Under the pieces are notes generated by a model. It did no database searches and was not told the origin of the DNA. It saw nothing but the letters and a program-made list of their open reading frames with translations. Both the position numbers and the translations under genes were made by a program. From the NCBI RefSeq assembly GCF_029961765.1, contig NZ_CP124681.1:4092001-4156000 (forward strand): a stretch of 64,000 nt of DNA. The letters run 5' to 3'. Below are positions 39,110 through 47,294 of the stretch, piece by piece. Positions within the stretch are counted from its first letter, which is position 1. The number at the start of each line of letters is the position of its first letter. The DNA is from Nocardioides sp. QY071. GTDB lineage: Bacteria; Actinomycetota; Actinomycetes; Propionibacteriales; Nocardioidaceae.

Positions 39110-40453
39110 TCAGCGGGCGACGCGGATCATCTTCTTGTTGACGAACTCGTCGATGCCGAGGGTGCCGAGCTCGCGGCCGTAGCCGGAGAGCCGCACGCCA
39201 CCGAAGGGCAGCTCGACGGCCTCCAGGCCCACGCCGTTGACGAACACCATGCCGACCTCGAGCGCGCTGGCCACGCGGTCGGCCTGCTCGGGGTCGGTGG
39301 TGTAGACGTACGAGCCGAGGCCGTAGGGCGTGTCGTTGGCGATGCGTACGGCGTCCGCCTCGTCGGCGGCGCGGAAGACCATGGCGACCGGGCCGAAGAA
39401 CTCCTGGTGGTACGCCGGGTTCTCGGGCGCGACGTCGGTGAGGACGCCGACCGGGTGGAAGGCGCCGTCGCGCTCGCCCGCCGAGACCAGGCTCGCGCCT
39501 GCCGAGACCGCCGCCGCGACCTGGCCGGCGAGCTCCTCGGCGGCACCGACCGAGGAGAGCGGGGCGCCGTTGCCGGCGGTGGCGATCTTGTCGTTGAGCA
39601 GGCCGACGAAGGCGTCGTACAGCTCGTCGACGACGACGAACCGCTTGGCGCCGTTGCAGGCCTGGCCGACGTTGCCGGTGCGGGCCGAGAGGGCGTCGTC
39701 GACGGCGCTCTCGAGGTCGTCGGTCGAGAGCAGCACGAACGGGTCGGCGCCGCCGAGCTCGAGGACGCACTTCTTCAGGTGCCGTCCGGCCAGCTCGCCG
39801 ATGATCGAGCCGGCGCGCTCGGAGCCGGTCAGCGAGACGCCGTGGATGCGCGGGTCGGCGATCACCTCGGCGATCTGGTCGCTGGTGGCGTAGATGTTGA
39901 CGTAGGCACCCTCGGGCAGCCCGGCGTCGACGAAGATCTGCGCCTGCAGCGCGGCCGAGCGCGGGCACTGGGCGGCGTGCTTGAGGACGATGGTGTTGCC
40001 GAGCAGAAGGTTGGGCGCGGCGAAGCGGGCCACCTGGTAGACCGGGTAGTTCCACGGCATGATCCCGAGCAGCGCGCCGACCGACTGGCGGCGGATGAGC
40101 GCGTGGCCCTCGCCGCTGAGCAGCTCGATCGGCTGGTCGGCGAGCAGTGTCTCGGCACGGTCGGCGTAGTACTGGTAGATGTCGGCGGAGAAGAGCACCT
40201 CGCCCTTGGCGGCGCCGAGCGCCTTGCCCATCTCGAGGTTGATCGCCTCCGCGAGCTCGTCGGCGCGCTCGCGGTGCAGCTCGGCGACCCGCGCGATCGC
40301 GGCGGCGCGCTCGGCCACCGAGGTCTCCCGGCCCCAGGCCTCGTGGGCGGCGGCCGCTGCGGCGACCGCCGCGGTGACCTCCGCGTCAGTGGCGGTCGGG
40401 AAGGTCTCGAGAACCTCGCCGGTGGCGGGGTTGCGGACGGCGTACTTGCTCAT
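39110..40453 (-). CDS. Succinate-semialdehyde-type aldehyde dehydrogenase
   Basis: This 447-aa NAD(P)-dependent enzyme has AGGAG 5 bases before ATG 40453. Catalytic Cys lies in 'NVGQACNGAKRF' and the general-base Glu in 'KKCVLELGGADPFV'; 'GIMPWNYPVYQVARFAAPNLLLGN' and 'SGYGRELGTLGIDEFVNKK' point to the GabD/SSADH-like group. It is last in the eight-gene operon, coupled to the SDR by TGATG. It could oxidise succinic semialdehyde made after ring fission, an end step that would feed the TCA cycle. Confidence 0.9.
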   Translation of the reverse strand: MSKYAVRNPATGEVLETFPTATDAEVTAAVAAAAAAHEAWGRETSVAERAAAIARVAELHRERADELAEAINLEMGKALGAAKGEVLFSADIYQYYADRAETLLADQPIELLSGEGHALIRRQSVGALLGIMPWNYPVYQVARFAAPNLLLGNTIVLKHAAQCPRSAALQAQIFVDAGLPEGAYVNIYATSDQIAEVIADPRIHGVSLTGSERAGSIIGELAGRHLKKCVLELGGADPFVLLSTDDLESAVDDALSARTGNVGQACNGAKRFVVVDELYDAFVGLLNDKIATAGNGAPLSSVGAAEELAGQVAAAVSAGASLVSAGERDGAFHPVGVLTDVAPENPAYHQEFFGPVAMVFRAADEADAVRIANDTPYGLGSYVYTTDPEQADRVASALEVGMVFVNGVGLEAVELPFGGVRLSGYGRELGTLGIDEFVNKKMIRVAR

Positions 40454-41295
40454 CAGGACTCCTGGTGGCGAGGGGAGGAGAGATCGACGGACACGCGGGG
40501 ATCGAGGGCGAGGGTGCCGGGGTCGACGATGCAGGAGCCGCCGTCGACGGGCAGCACCACGCCGTTGACGTACGACGCCGCGTCGGACAGCAGCCAGCCG
40601 ACGGACGCCGCGATCTCGTCGGGGTGGGCCGCCCGGCGCTGGGGGACGACGGCCGTCGCGAGCCGGTAGGCGTCGTCGCGGGAGATCCCCCGCTCGGCAC
40701 CCAGCTCGTCCATCTCCATGTCGCCCATCTCGGTGGCGGTCCAGCCGGGGCAGATCGCATTGGCACGCAGCCCGTCGCGGCCGTGGTCGACGGCGAGGGA
40801 CTGGGTGAGCAGGAGGAGGCCAGCCTTGCTGGCGGAGTACGCCGCCATCCCGTCGCTGGCGCGCAGCGCGGCGACCGAGGAGACGGCGACGACCGCGCCG
40901 CGCGCGGCGAGCAGGTGCGGGAGCGCGGCCCGGACGAGCAGGAACGGCGAGGTGAGGTTGACCCGGAGGGTGTCGTCCCACTGCTCGGGGGTGACCTCGT
41001 CGACCCGGCCGACGTGGATGATCCCGTGGTTGATCACGAGCCCGTCGAGCCGGCCGAAGGCGGCGATCGTGTCGTCGACGACCCGGGCGACGCCCTCCGC
41101 CTCGCTGACGTCGGCGACCACGACGTGGGCCTCGACATCAGCACGTGTCTCGTCGGCGACCGCGCGCAGCGGGGCCTCCCGGCGCCCGCAGATGACCACC
41201 TGGTCCCCGCCGGCGGCGAGCAGGCGGGTGACGGCGGCGCCGATGCCGGTGCCGCCGCCGGTGACGATGACGACCCTGCGGTCGGTGGTGACCAT
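40453..41295 (-). CDS. Short-chain dehydrogenase/reductase (ring-fission operon)
   Basis: This 280-aa SDR has 'TGGGTGIG' for nucleotide binding, 'LVINHG', Ser in 'AVSSVAAL', 'YSASKAGLL' for Tyr/Lys, and 'YVNGVVLPVDGGSCI' at the end. It overlaps both neighbours by one base (TGATG at each side). It probably reduces or oxidises a hydroxylated intermediate of the aromatic pathway; the substrate is not evident. Confidence 0.88.
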   Translation of the reverse strand: MVTTDRRVVIVTGGGTGIGAAVTRLLAAGGDQVVICGRREAPLRAVADETRADVEAHVVVADVSEAEGVARVVDDTIAAFGRLDGLVINHGIIHVGRVDEVTPEQWDDTLRVNLTSPFLLVRAALPHLLAARGAVVAVSSVAALRASDGMAAYSASKAGLLLLTQSLAVDHGRDGLRANAICPGWTATEMGDMEMDELGAERGISRDDAYRLATAVVPQRRAAHPDEIAASVGWLLSDAASYVNGVVLPVDGGSCIVDPGTLALDPRVSVDLSSPRHQES

Positions 41296-41993
41296 CAGCT
41301 CGTCGCCACCTCGTCGAGGAAGTAGTCGACCAACGCCGCCGCGCGGGCCGGGATGTCGGCGTCGAGCGAGCGCACGTGCTCGATCACGACGTCAGGGTCG
41401 AAGCCACGGCTGCGGGCATCCTCGACACCGCCGTCGTCGAGCCAGCCCTGGACGTTGTCGGCGTCGACCTCGGGGTGGAACTGGACAGCGAGGTTGCGAC
41501 GGAGCACGAACGCCTGGGGTGCCGCGCCGTTGGCGCCGACCACCGTCGCGTCGTGCGGTGGCGTGAACCGGTCGGAGTGCCACTGCGTCCACACGCCCGC
41601 GACGGCGGGGACGCCGGCGACGACGCTGGGGCCGATCTCGGGGACCGGGGAGGCCGCGACCGACCCGCCGTGCGCCTGGGCGAGCATCTGGCCGCCGAAG
41701 CAGATCCCGAACACCGGAACGCCGGCCTCGTCAGCGCTGCGCAGCAGCTCGGTCTCGGGCTTCACCCACGACGCCACCGTGTCGCTGTAGGAGCTCCACC
41801 GTGCGCCGAGCACCAGGACGGCGTCGTACTCCCGCGGGTCGGGGAAGTCGAAGTCCACGCCCGGGTCGTCGATCCGGTCGGCCGGCACGACGCGGACGCT
41901 CTCGATCGCATAGCCGCGATCGGCGAAGCGTCCCTCGATCGAACCGGCGGTCTCGAGGTAGTCGTGGCCGATGACCAGCAGTCGTCGCGTCAT
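41295..41993 (-). CDS. Class I glutamine amidotransferase-like protein
   Basis: This 232-aa protein has nucleophile Cys in 'GICFGGQMLAQA' and His/Glu in 'AVQFHPEVDADN', giving an intact Cys-His-Glu triad. It resembles the stand-alone GMP-synthase-type amidotransferase group that includes gamma-glutamyl hydrolases. Within an aromatic catabolic operon it may cleave a gamma-glutamyl conjugate (inference). It overlaps the LLM gene by ATGA and the SDR by TGATG. Confidence 0.85.
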   Translation of the reverse strand: MTRRLLVIGHDYLETAGSIEGRFADRGYAIESVRVVPADRIDDPGVDFDFPDPREYDAVLVLGARWSSYSDTVASWVKPETELLRSADEAGVPVFGICFGGQMLAQAHGGSVAASPVPEIGPSVVAGVPAVAGVWTQWHSDRFTPPHDATVVGANGAAPQAFVLRRNLAVQFHPEVDADNVQGWLDDGGVEDARSRGFDPDVVIEHVRSLDADIPARAAALVDYFLDEVATS

Positions 41994-42922
41994 GCCAGCG
42001 CCTCGGCCCGCTTCATGACGTCCTTGCAGAACGCCTCCATCTCCTTCTGGTCGTCGATATACATCGACGGCTTGATGCAGATGGTGGTGAAGCCCTGCTC
42101 GAGCTGCTCGGGGATCGAGTCCATCGACGCGCCGAGGTCGGCCCGCGAGTGGTCGTCGGGGAAGGAGTAGCGCACTCCCCCGACCATCTCCAGCTCCGCC
42201 ATGTCGCGGCCGGCCTCGGCCATCGCGTCCTTGATGACCTGCAGGTCCTCGGCCGTGGGGCGGCCGAACGGGTGGAAGCCGTGGCCGTACTTCACGATCC
42301 GCTCGACGACCGCGCCGTGCGCCTTCTGGCCGCCGAACCACATCCGCGGCCCCTCGGGCCGGAACGCCTTCGGCTCGAGGTAGATGTCCTCGAAGTCGAA
42401 GTACTCGCCGTGGTGGGTGGCCGGAGACTGCCCGAAGACGAGCCTCATCACCTCGAGCTGCTCGCTGAGGATCCTGCCGCGCTCGCGGAACGGTACGCCG
42501 AGCGCGGCGTACTCGTCCTTGCTCCAGCTGACGCTCGGCTGCACGACCAGGCGTCCCTCCGAGATCAGGTCGAGGGTGCCGAGCTCGCGGGCCAGCATCA
42601 GCGGGTGACGCAGCGGCGCGAGCACCGCCGCACCGACCAGCCGGATCCGCTCGGTGACCGAGGCGATCGCCGAGAACAGCATCAGCGAGTTGGGCCAGGG
42701 CATCATCGGGTCCTGGTTGCCGGGCGCCGCGTAGTCACGCGGGTTGCCCATCACGCCCTTGTCGCTGGCGTCGCGGCCGAGGACGACGTGCTCGGAGATC
42801 ATCACCGAGTCGAAGCCGGTGTCCTCCGCGATCCGGGACCAGGTGACCAGGTCGTTCAGGTTGCGACCGTCGGTGAGGGTCCAGTTCTCGCTGAGGATCA
42901 TCAGCATGCGAGGTGCGGGCAC
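41990..42922 (-). CDS. LLM-class flavin-dependent oxidoreductase
   Basis: This 310-aa luciferase-like monooxygenase or F420-dependent reductase has 'WSRIAEDTGFDSVMISEHVVLGRD', 'IRLVGAAVLAPLRHPLMLARELGTLDLISEGRL', 'SWSKDEYAALGVPFRERGRILSEQLEVMRLVF' and 'RMWFGGQKAHGAVVERIVKYGHGF'. The start is GTG 42922 with AAGGA 6 bases upstream. It may oxygenate or reduce an aromatic or amide intermediate; cofactor (FMN or F420) cannot be decided from sequence. Confidence 0.87.
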   Translation of the reverse strand: MPAPRMLMILSENWTLTDGRNLNDLVTWSRIAEDTGFDSVMISEHVVLGRDASDKGVMGNPRDYAAPGNQDPMMPWPNSLMLFSAIASVTERIRLVGAAVLAPLRHPLMLARELGTLDLISEGRLVVQPSVSWSKDEYAALGVPFRERGRILSEQLEVMRLVFGQSPATHHGEYFDFEDIYLEPKAFRPEGPRMWFGGQKAHGAVVERIVKYGHGFHPFGRPTAEDLQVIKDAMAEAGRDMAELEMVGGVRYSFPDDHSRADLGASMDSIPEQLEQGFTTICIKPSMYIDDQKEMEAFCKDVMKRAEALA

Positions 42923-42949
42923 GGCACGTCCTTCCAGAGCGGCGCAGGC

Positions 42950-43810
42950 TCAGTGGGTGTTCGAGAGGTCGGGCTTGCGGATGCCGCGGAACTCCCAGTC
43001 GCCACCCTTGGCGGTCGAGAGGACCTCCTCGCTCTCGGTCGGCTGCGCGCCGACGTCGCTGCGGATCGGGGTCGGGCCCTCGACGATGTGGTTGCGAAGG
43101 GTGCCGAGGCCCTCGACCTCGACCTCGACGACGTCGCCGGGGTAGACGGTGCGCGAGATCGCCGGGGTGCCGGACATCAGGATGTCGCCGGGCTGCAGCG
43201 TGATGGTGCGCGCGATGTCGGCGACGAGGTAGTGCATGTCCCACTTCATCTCGTTGGTGTTGCCGTCCTGGCGCACCTCACCGTTGACGATCGTGCGGAT
43301 CCGCTTGTCGTGGAAGTCCCAGCCCTCGACGATGCCGGGGCCGACCGGGCACAGCGTGTCGGCGCCCTTGACCCGCAGCATCGAGCCGGAGTCGGTGTCG
43401 CGGAAGTCGTGCAGGCCGTAGTCGTTGCCGATGGAGTAGCCGCGGATGTAGTCGCCGGCCTCCTCGGGCGAGATGTTGCGCGCGGTCTTGCCGATGATGA
43501 TCGCGATCTCGCCCTCGTAGTTGAGCCACTTGCAGCCCTGCGGGCGCACGACGGCCGACTCGTGCGCGTTGAGCGCGGAGACCGGCTTGTGGAAGTACGT
43601 CGGCGCGGGCGGCAGCTTGGTCATCATCTCCTCCACGCGCGAGGAGTAGTTGAGGTGGACGCAGACGATCTTGCTCGGCGTCACCGGCGGGAGGTGGGTG
43701 GCGTCGGCGATGGCGACGGTGCGGCCGTCGCCGGCGACGAGGGTCTCGCCGTCGCGGCGTACGTCGACGGCGTTGCCGTCGAGGAGGATCCGGCGGTACT
43801 CGGTGGTCAT
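42950..43810 (-). CDS. hpaG: Fumarylacetoacetate-hydrolase-family decarboxylase/isomerase (HpaG-like)
   Basis: This 286-aa FAH-fold protein has 'ICVHLNYSSRVEEM'-type residues (written KIVCVHLNYSSRV), 'PTYFHKPVSALNAH', metal ligands in 'WLNYEGEIAIIIGKTARN' (Glu-Gly-Glu), 'GYSIGNDYGLHDFRD' and 'MSGTPAISRTVYPGDVVEVEVEGLGTLRN'. In the homoprotocatechuate pathway such proteins isomerise and decarboxylate 5-oxopent-3-ene-1,2,5-tricarboxylate. The start ATG 43810 is chosen over an upstream start that would overlap hpaD; GAGGA is 9 bases before it. Confidence 0.82.
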   Translation of the reverse strand: MTTEYRRILLDGNAVDVRRDGETLVAGDGRTVAIADATHLPPVTPSKIVCVHLNYSSRVEEMMTKLPPAPTYFHKPVSALNAHESAVVRPQGCKWLNYEGEIAIIIGKTARNISPEEAGDYIRGYSIGNDYGLHDFRDTDSGSMLRVKGADTLCPVGPGIVEGWDFHDKRIRTIVNGEVRQDGNTNEMKWDMHYLVADIARTITLQPGDILMSGTPAISRTVYPGDVVEVEVEGLGTLRNHIVEGPTPIRSDVGAQPTESEEVLSTAKGGDWEFRGIRKPDLSNTH

Positions 43811-43832
43811 CTCAGGGTTCCTCTCGGTCGGC

Positions 43833-44792
43833 TCAGCCGGCTGCCGGTACGTCGGCACCGGCGCCGCCCATCTGGCGCACGTAGTCGGGGTCGGTGGGAG
43901 TGGTGCGGGCGGCGGGGAAGCCGCCCTCGGGACGGTCGAACCAGAGGTGGACCTGGCCGGTGCCGATGGAGTTCTCGTACTCGCCGTACTGGCGGCCGGG
44001 CGCGGTGCAGTCGCCCTCGCCGAGGGCGCCGATCATCATCAGGTAGTGCTGGAAGCGGGCCTCGGGCTTGAACCTGTAGAACTCGTCCATCGTGTCGAGC
44101 ACGCGGGCGTGGTCGCCGTTCTTGAACCAGTCGATCCGCTCGGCGTCGGCGGCCGCGGCCTCCGGCGTGAAGAGGTGCTCGACGCCCGACGCCTCGTGGT
44201 CACGCAGCTGGCGCAGCCCCCAGAAGGTGTGGGACATGGCGCCGGACGCGATGAGCAGGACCTTGCGGTCGGACTCGGCGATGGCCGCGCCGAGGGCGCG
44301 ACCCAGCCGCAGTGCGTCCTCGCCGTCGGCGGTCTGGCACACGCCGATCGAGATCCACTTCTTCTCGGGCAGGCCCTGGCCGAGGTACTCCCACACATTG
44401 GTGGTGGCGTAGAAGATCGGCAGGCTGTGGTCGTCGATCGCGGTGATCCACGTGGAGTTCTCGGCGGCCTTGCTCGCGATCAGGTGCGCGAGCTCGGGGT
44501 CGCCGGCGAAGTCGTAGTGGCGCCGCTCCATGCCACGGGGCAGCTCCTCGGAGGTGAACAGCCCGCTGCGGCGGTCCTGGGCGGTGACGACCCACTCGAC
44601 GGTGGTCGCCCAGTGGGAATCGAGGACCACGACGGTGTCGTAGTCGAGGACGTCGAAGACCTCGCGGCGCAGCTGCTGCAGGCCGGAGACCAGCGTGGTG
44701 TCCTCGCCGTTGTTGAGCTCGCGCCGGATCTCCTCCGGCAGCACGATCGTGGGGACGTGCGCGATCAGTCCCGCGCCGACGACCTCACCCAT
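43833..44792 (-). CDS. hpaD: 3,4-dihydroxyphenylacetate 2,3-dioxygenase (class III extradiol)
   Basis: This 319-aa LigB-type ring-cleavage enzyme opens homoprotocatechuate to 5-carboxymethyl-2-hydroxymuconic semialdehyde. It has iron ligand His in 'GLIAHVPTIVLPEE', 'VVVLDSHWATTVEW' (second His), 'SGLFTSEELPRGM', 'LIASGAMSHTFWG' and the C-terminal 'GTGQVHLWF', all in the order seen in E. coli HpcB/HpaD. The gene overlaps hpaE by one base (TGATG). Confidence 0.9.
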   Translation of the reverse strand: MGEVVGAGLIAHVPTIVLPEEIRRELNNGEDTTLVSGLQQLRREVFDVLDYDTVVVLDSHWATTVEWVVTAQDRRSGLFTSEELPRGMERRHYDFAGDPELAHLIASKAAENSTWITAIDDHSLPIFYATTNVWEYLGQGLPEKKWISIGVCQTADGEDALRLGRALGAAIAESDRKVLLIASGAMSHTFWGLRQLRDHEASGVEHLFTPEAAAADAERIDWFKNGDHARVLDTMDEFYRFKPEARFQHYLMMIGALGEGDCTAPGRQYGEYENSIGTGQVHLWFDRPEGGFPAARTTPTDPDYVRQMGGAGADVPAAG

Positions 44793-46330
44793 CAGGAATC
44801 CCCTCCCTGGTCTCGTGACGGTTGCTGCGCAACCTCCTCGACCTCCGGAGTCGTCCAGCCGGTCGGCGAGAAGACGCTGTTCTTGATGTCGGTGTAGAAG
44901 TCGAACGACCAGATCCCGCCCTCGCGTCCGATGCCCGACTTGCCGTTGCCGCCGAACGGGGCGTTGAGGTCGCGCACGAAGAAGCAGTTGACCCAGACGG
45001 TGCCGGCGTCGAGGGCCGCGGAGACCCGCTCCGCGCGGTCACGGTCGCCGGTGACGATCGTCGCGGCGAGGCCGAAGGGGGTGTCGTTGGCCATCGTGAC
45101 GGCCTCCTCCTCGGTCTCGAAGGTGCTGATCGTGACGACCGGCCCGAAGACCTCCTCGGTCATGATCTCGGAGTCCTTCTTCGCGCCGACCAGGATGGTC
45201 GGACGGAAGTAGAGGCCGCCGAGCTCGTCATTGGGACCGCCGCCGAGCAGCGGCTCGGCGCCGTCGGCGAGGGCCCGCTCGACGAAGCCGGAGATCTGCT
45301 CGAAGTGTCGGCGCGAGATCAGCGCGGACACGTCGGTGCCCTCGTCGCGGGGGTCGCCCTGGTTGAGCTTGGCGGCACCCTCGACGACCCGCCGGGTGAA
45401 CTCCTCGGCCAGCGAGGAGTGGACGTACATCCGGGCGGCCTTGAGGCAGACCTGGCCGGCGTTGTCGAACTGCTCGACCGCGATCTCGACGGCGAGGTCG
45501 AGGTCGGCGTCCTCGAAGACGAGGAGGGGCGACTTGCCACCGAGCTCGTAGGACAGCGGCACGATGTTGGTCGCCGCGGCCTTGGCGATCACGCCGGCGG
45601 TGGGGACCGAGCCGGTGAACGCGAGCCGGTTGATGCCGGGGTGCGCGGTCAGCGGCGCGCCGGCCTCGGCGCCGGTGCCCTGGACCACGTTGAAGACGCC
45701 GGCGGGCACGCCGGCCTCGTGCAGGATGTCGGCCAGCAGGCTCGCGGTGAGCGGCGCCCACTCCGGCGGCTTGACCACGACGGTGTTGCCCGCGGCCAGC
45801 GCGGGGCCGATCCGCCAGGTGGCGAGCATCAGCGGCGCGTTCCAGGGCGTGATGATCGCGACGACGCCGGCGGGGTCGTAGGTGACCCGCTCGCGGTGGC
45901 CGCGGCCGGGGACCTCCATGTCGGGGTGGCCGAGCTCGTTCTCCGCGAAGTCCGCGAAGGCCCGGAAGTTCATGGCCACGCGCGGCATCACGCCGCGGCG
46001 GTGGCTGCGGATCAGCGAGCCGTTGTCGCGCGTCTCGACCCGGGACAGGTCCTCGACCCGGGCCTCGACGCCCTCGGCGACGCGGCGCAGGATCGCGCTG
46101 CGCTCTGCGACGGGCAGCGCCGCCCAGGCGGGGAAGGCCGCCCGCGCGGCGGCGACGGCGGCGTCGACCTCGGCCGACGTACCGGCTGCGACCTCGGCGA
46201 TCGGCTGCTCGTCGATCGGCGAGATGTCGGTGAACGTGGAGGCGGAGGCAACCCGCTCGCCACCGATCCAGTGGCGGGTGTCGACCTGGACGCCGTCGAC
46301 GTCGACCAGGAAGTCGGTGGTCTCGGTCAT
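44792..46330 (-). CDS. hpaE: 5-carboxymethyl-2-hydroxymuconate semialdehyde dehydrogenase
   Basis: This 512-aa aldehyde dehydrogenase has catalytic Cys in 'NAGQVCLKAARMYV', Glu in 'LSYELGGKSPLLVFEDADL', and the end 'VRDLNAPFGGNGKSGIGREGG' followed by 'SFDFYTDIKN', which matches HpaE proteins. It oxidises the semialdehyde made by HpaD. ATG 46330 overlaps the stop of the upstream decarboxylase-like gene (ATGA). Confidence 0.9.
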   Translation of the reverse strand: MTETTDFLVDVDGVQVDTRHWIGGERVASASTFTDISPIDEQPIAEVAAGTSAEVDAAVAAARAAFPAWAALPVAERSAILRRVAEGVEARVEDLSRVETRDNGSLIRSHRRGVMPRVAMNFRAFADFAENELGHPDMEVPGRGHRERVTYDPAGVVAIITPWNAPLMLATWRIGPALAAGNTVVVKPPEWAPLTASLLADILHEAGVPAGVFNVVQGTGAEAGAPLTAHPGINRLAFTGSVPTAGVIAKAAATNIVPLSYELGGKSPLLVFEDADLDLAVEIAVEQFDNAGQVCLKAARMYVHSSLAEEFTRRVVEGAAKLNQGDPRDEGTDVSALISRRHFEQISGFVERALADGAEPLLGGGPNDELGGLYFRPTILVGAKKDSEIMTEEVFGPVVTISTFETEEEAVTMANDTPFGLAATIVTGDRDRAERVSAALDAGTVWVNCFFVRDLNAPFGGNGKSGIGREGGIWSFDFYTDIKNSVFSPTGWTTPEVEEVAQQPSRDQGGDS

Positions 46331-47148
46331 CGCGCTGCCTCCCAGGTGCCGTCGGAGTTCGTGGCCAGGGTCCTGCCGCCGTCCCAGACGACGCCGACCT
46401 GGCGGTAGTAGCCGCCGATGACCTCCTGCACCTCGAGGCGGTGCAGCTCCTCGGTCGGGGACTCGAACAGCTCGAGCTCGACGTCGCCGGAGTACGCCGG
46501 GCCGGCCTCGAAGGAGCTGGAGCCCGAGGCGATGAGCTCGGCGTACGCGTCCGGGGCGCCCTTGGCGATGCCCGGGTAGACGCGGTGGTGGGCCATCGGG
46601 TGGCCGTTGACGAAGCCGTTGGTGGGCGACTCGTCGGTGAGGGTCAGCACGGCCTGCGCGAGGCGGCGGTCGCCGGCGGCGAGGGTCGCACCGAAGACGC
46701 CGCCGGGGGCGACCTGTGGGGCGGCGTGGGCGAAGGGGTGCGGCCGGGTCTGCCACATCGAGCCGAGCTTCTTGGGATAGCCCTGGTGCATGCCGCGGGC
46801 GATCGCGAAGTCCTTGTCGACCCAGATGTAGACGCAGCGGGAGTAGGTCACGCCCTCGTAGGCGCAGCGGACGACGACGAACGCCTCCTTGTACTGCGAG
46901 CGCACTGGGTCGAGCAGCTCCTCGCGGGTGCCGGAGCAGGACTGCCAGTCGGCCCAGATCAGCGCGACGGCGCCCGGGTCCTCCGGGGCGAGCTCGAGCG
47001 GAGCCGGCAGCAGCTCGGCGACGCGGGCCGGGTCCGTGCGGTACTCCACCGTCAGCAGGTCGCCGGAGTAGTACCACGGCGGCGACGGGATCAGCGATGA
47101 CTGGCCGGTCGCGGTGCGGGGGAAGAAGAACCCCTTCATGTCGTTCAT
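46327..47148 (-). CDS. Acetoacetate-decarboxylase-family protein
   Basis: This 273-aa protein has 'TVEYRTDPARVAELLPAPLEL', 'CAYEGVTYSRCVYIWVDKDFAIARG' and 'GYPKKLGSMW', the last carrying the lysine pair whose first member forms the Schiff base in acetoacetate decarboxylase. It is the first gene of the eight-gene ring-fission operon and is preceded by two operators. In this pathway it may decarboxylate or isomerise a keto-acid, and could stand in for missing Hpa steps; the exact reaction is unknown. Confidence 0.85.
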   Translation of the reverse strand: MNDMKGFFFPRTATGQSSLIPSPPWYYSGDLLTVEYRTDPARVAELLPAPLELAPEDPGAVALIWADWQSCSGTREELLDPVRSQYKEAFVVVRCAYEGVTYSRCVYIWVDKDFAIARGMHQGYPKKLGSMWQTRPHPFAHAAPQVAPGGVFGATLAAGDRRLAQAVLTLTDESPTNGFVNGHPMAHHRVYPGIAKGAPDAYAELIASGSSSFEAGPAYSGDVELELFESPTEELHRLEVQEVIGGYYRQVGVVWDGGRTLATNSDGTWEAAR

Positions 47149-47179
47149 CGGGCCTCAGCTCCGGTCGAGGATGTGCAGG

Positions 47180-47198
47180 TCGTTCGGATCCGTACGAT
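47180..47198. promoter_or_regulatory. MarR-type operator 1, ring-fission operon side
   Basis: TCGTTCGGATCCGTACGAT is an imperfect palindrome around GGATCC, 32 bases upstream of the ADC-like gene. It is identical over its 19 bases to part of the site at 54008-54027. Confidence 0.75.
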
Positions 47199-47250
47199 AG
47201 CCACCCCGAAGACGAAAGACCACCCTTGCGCGGGAGATTTTCGGAGGATA

Positions 47251-47270
47251 TTGTTCGGATCCAAACGATC
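47251..47270. promoter_or_regulatory. MarR-type operator 2, P450 side
   Basis: TTGTTCGGATCCAAACGATC lies 25 bases before the P450 start. Its half-sites GTTCGG/CCAAAC match the other copies. The preceding TTTTCGGAGGATAT resembles TTTTCCGAAGAAT at 54069, so the promoters are also alike. Confidence 0.75.
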
Positions 47271-47294
47271 TACCTGAACGGATGGAGATTCGCC

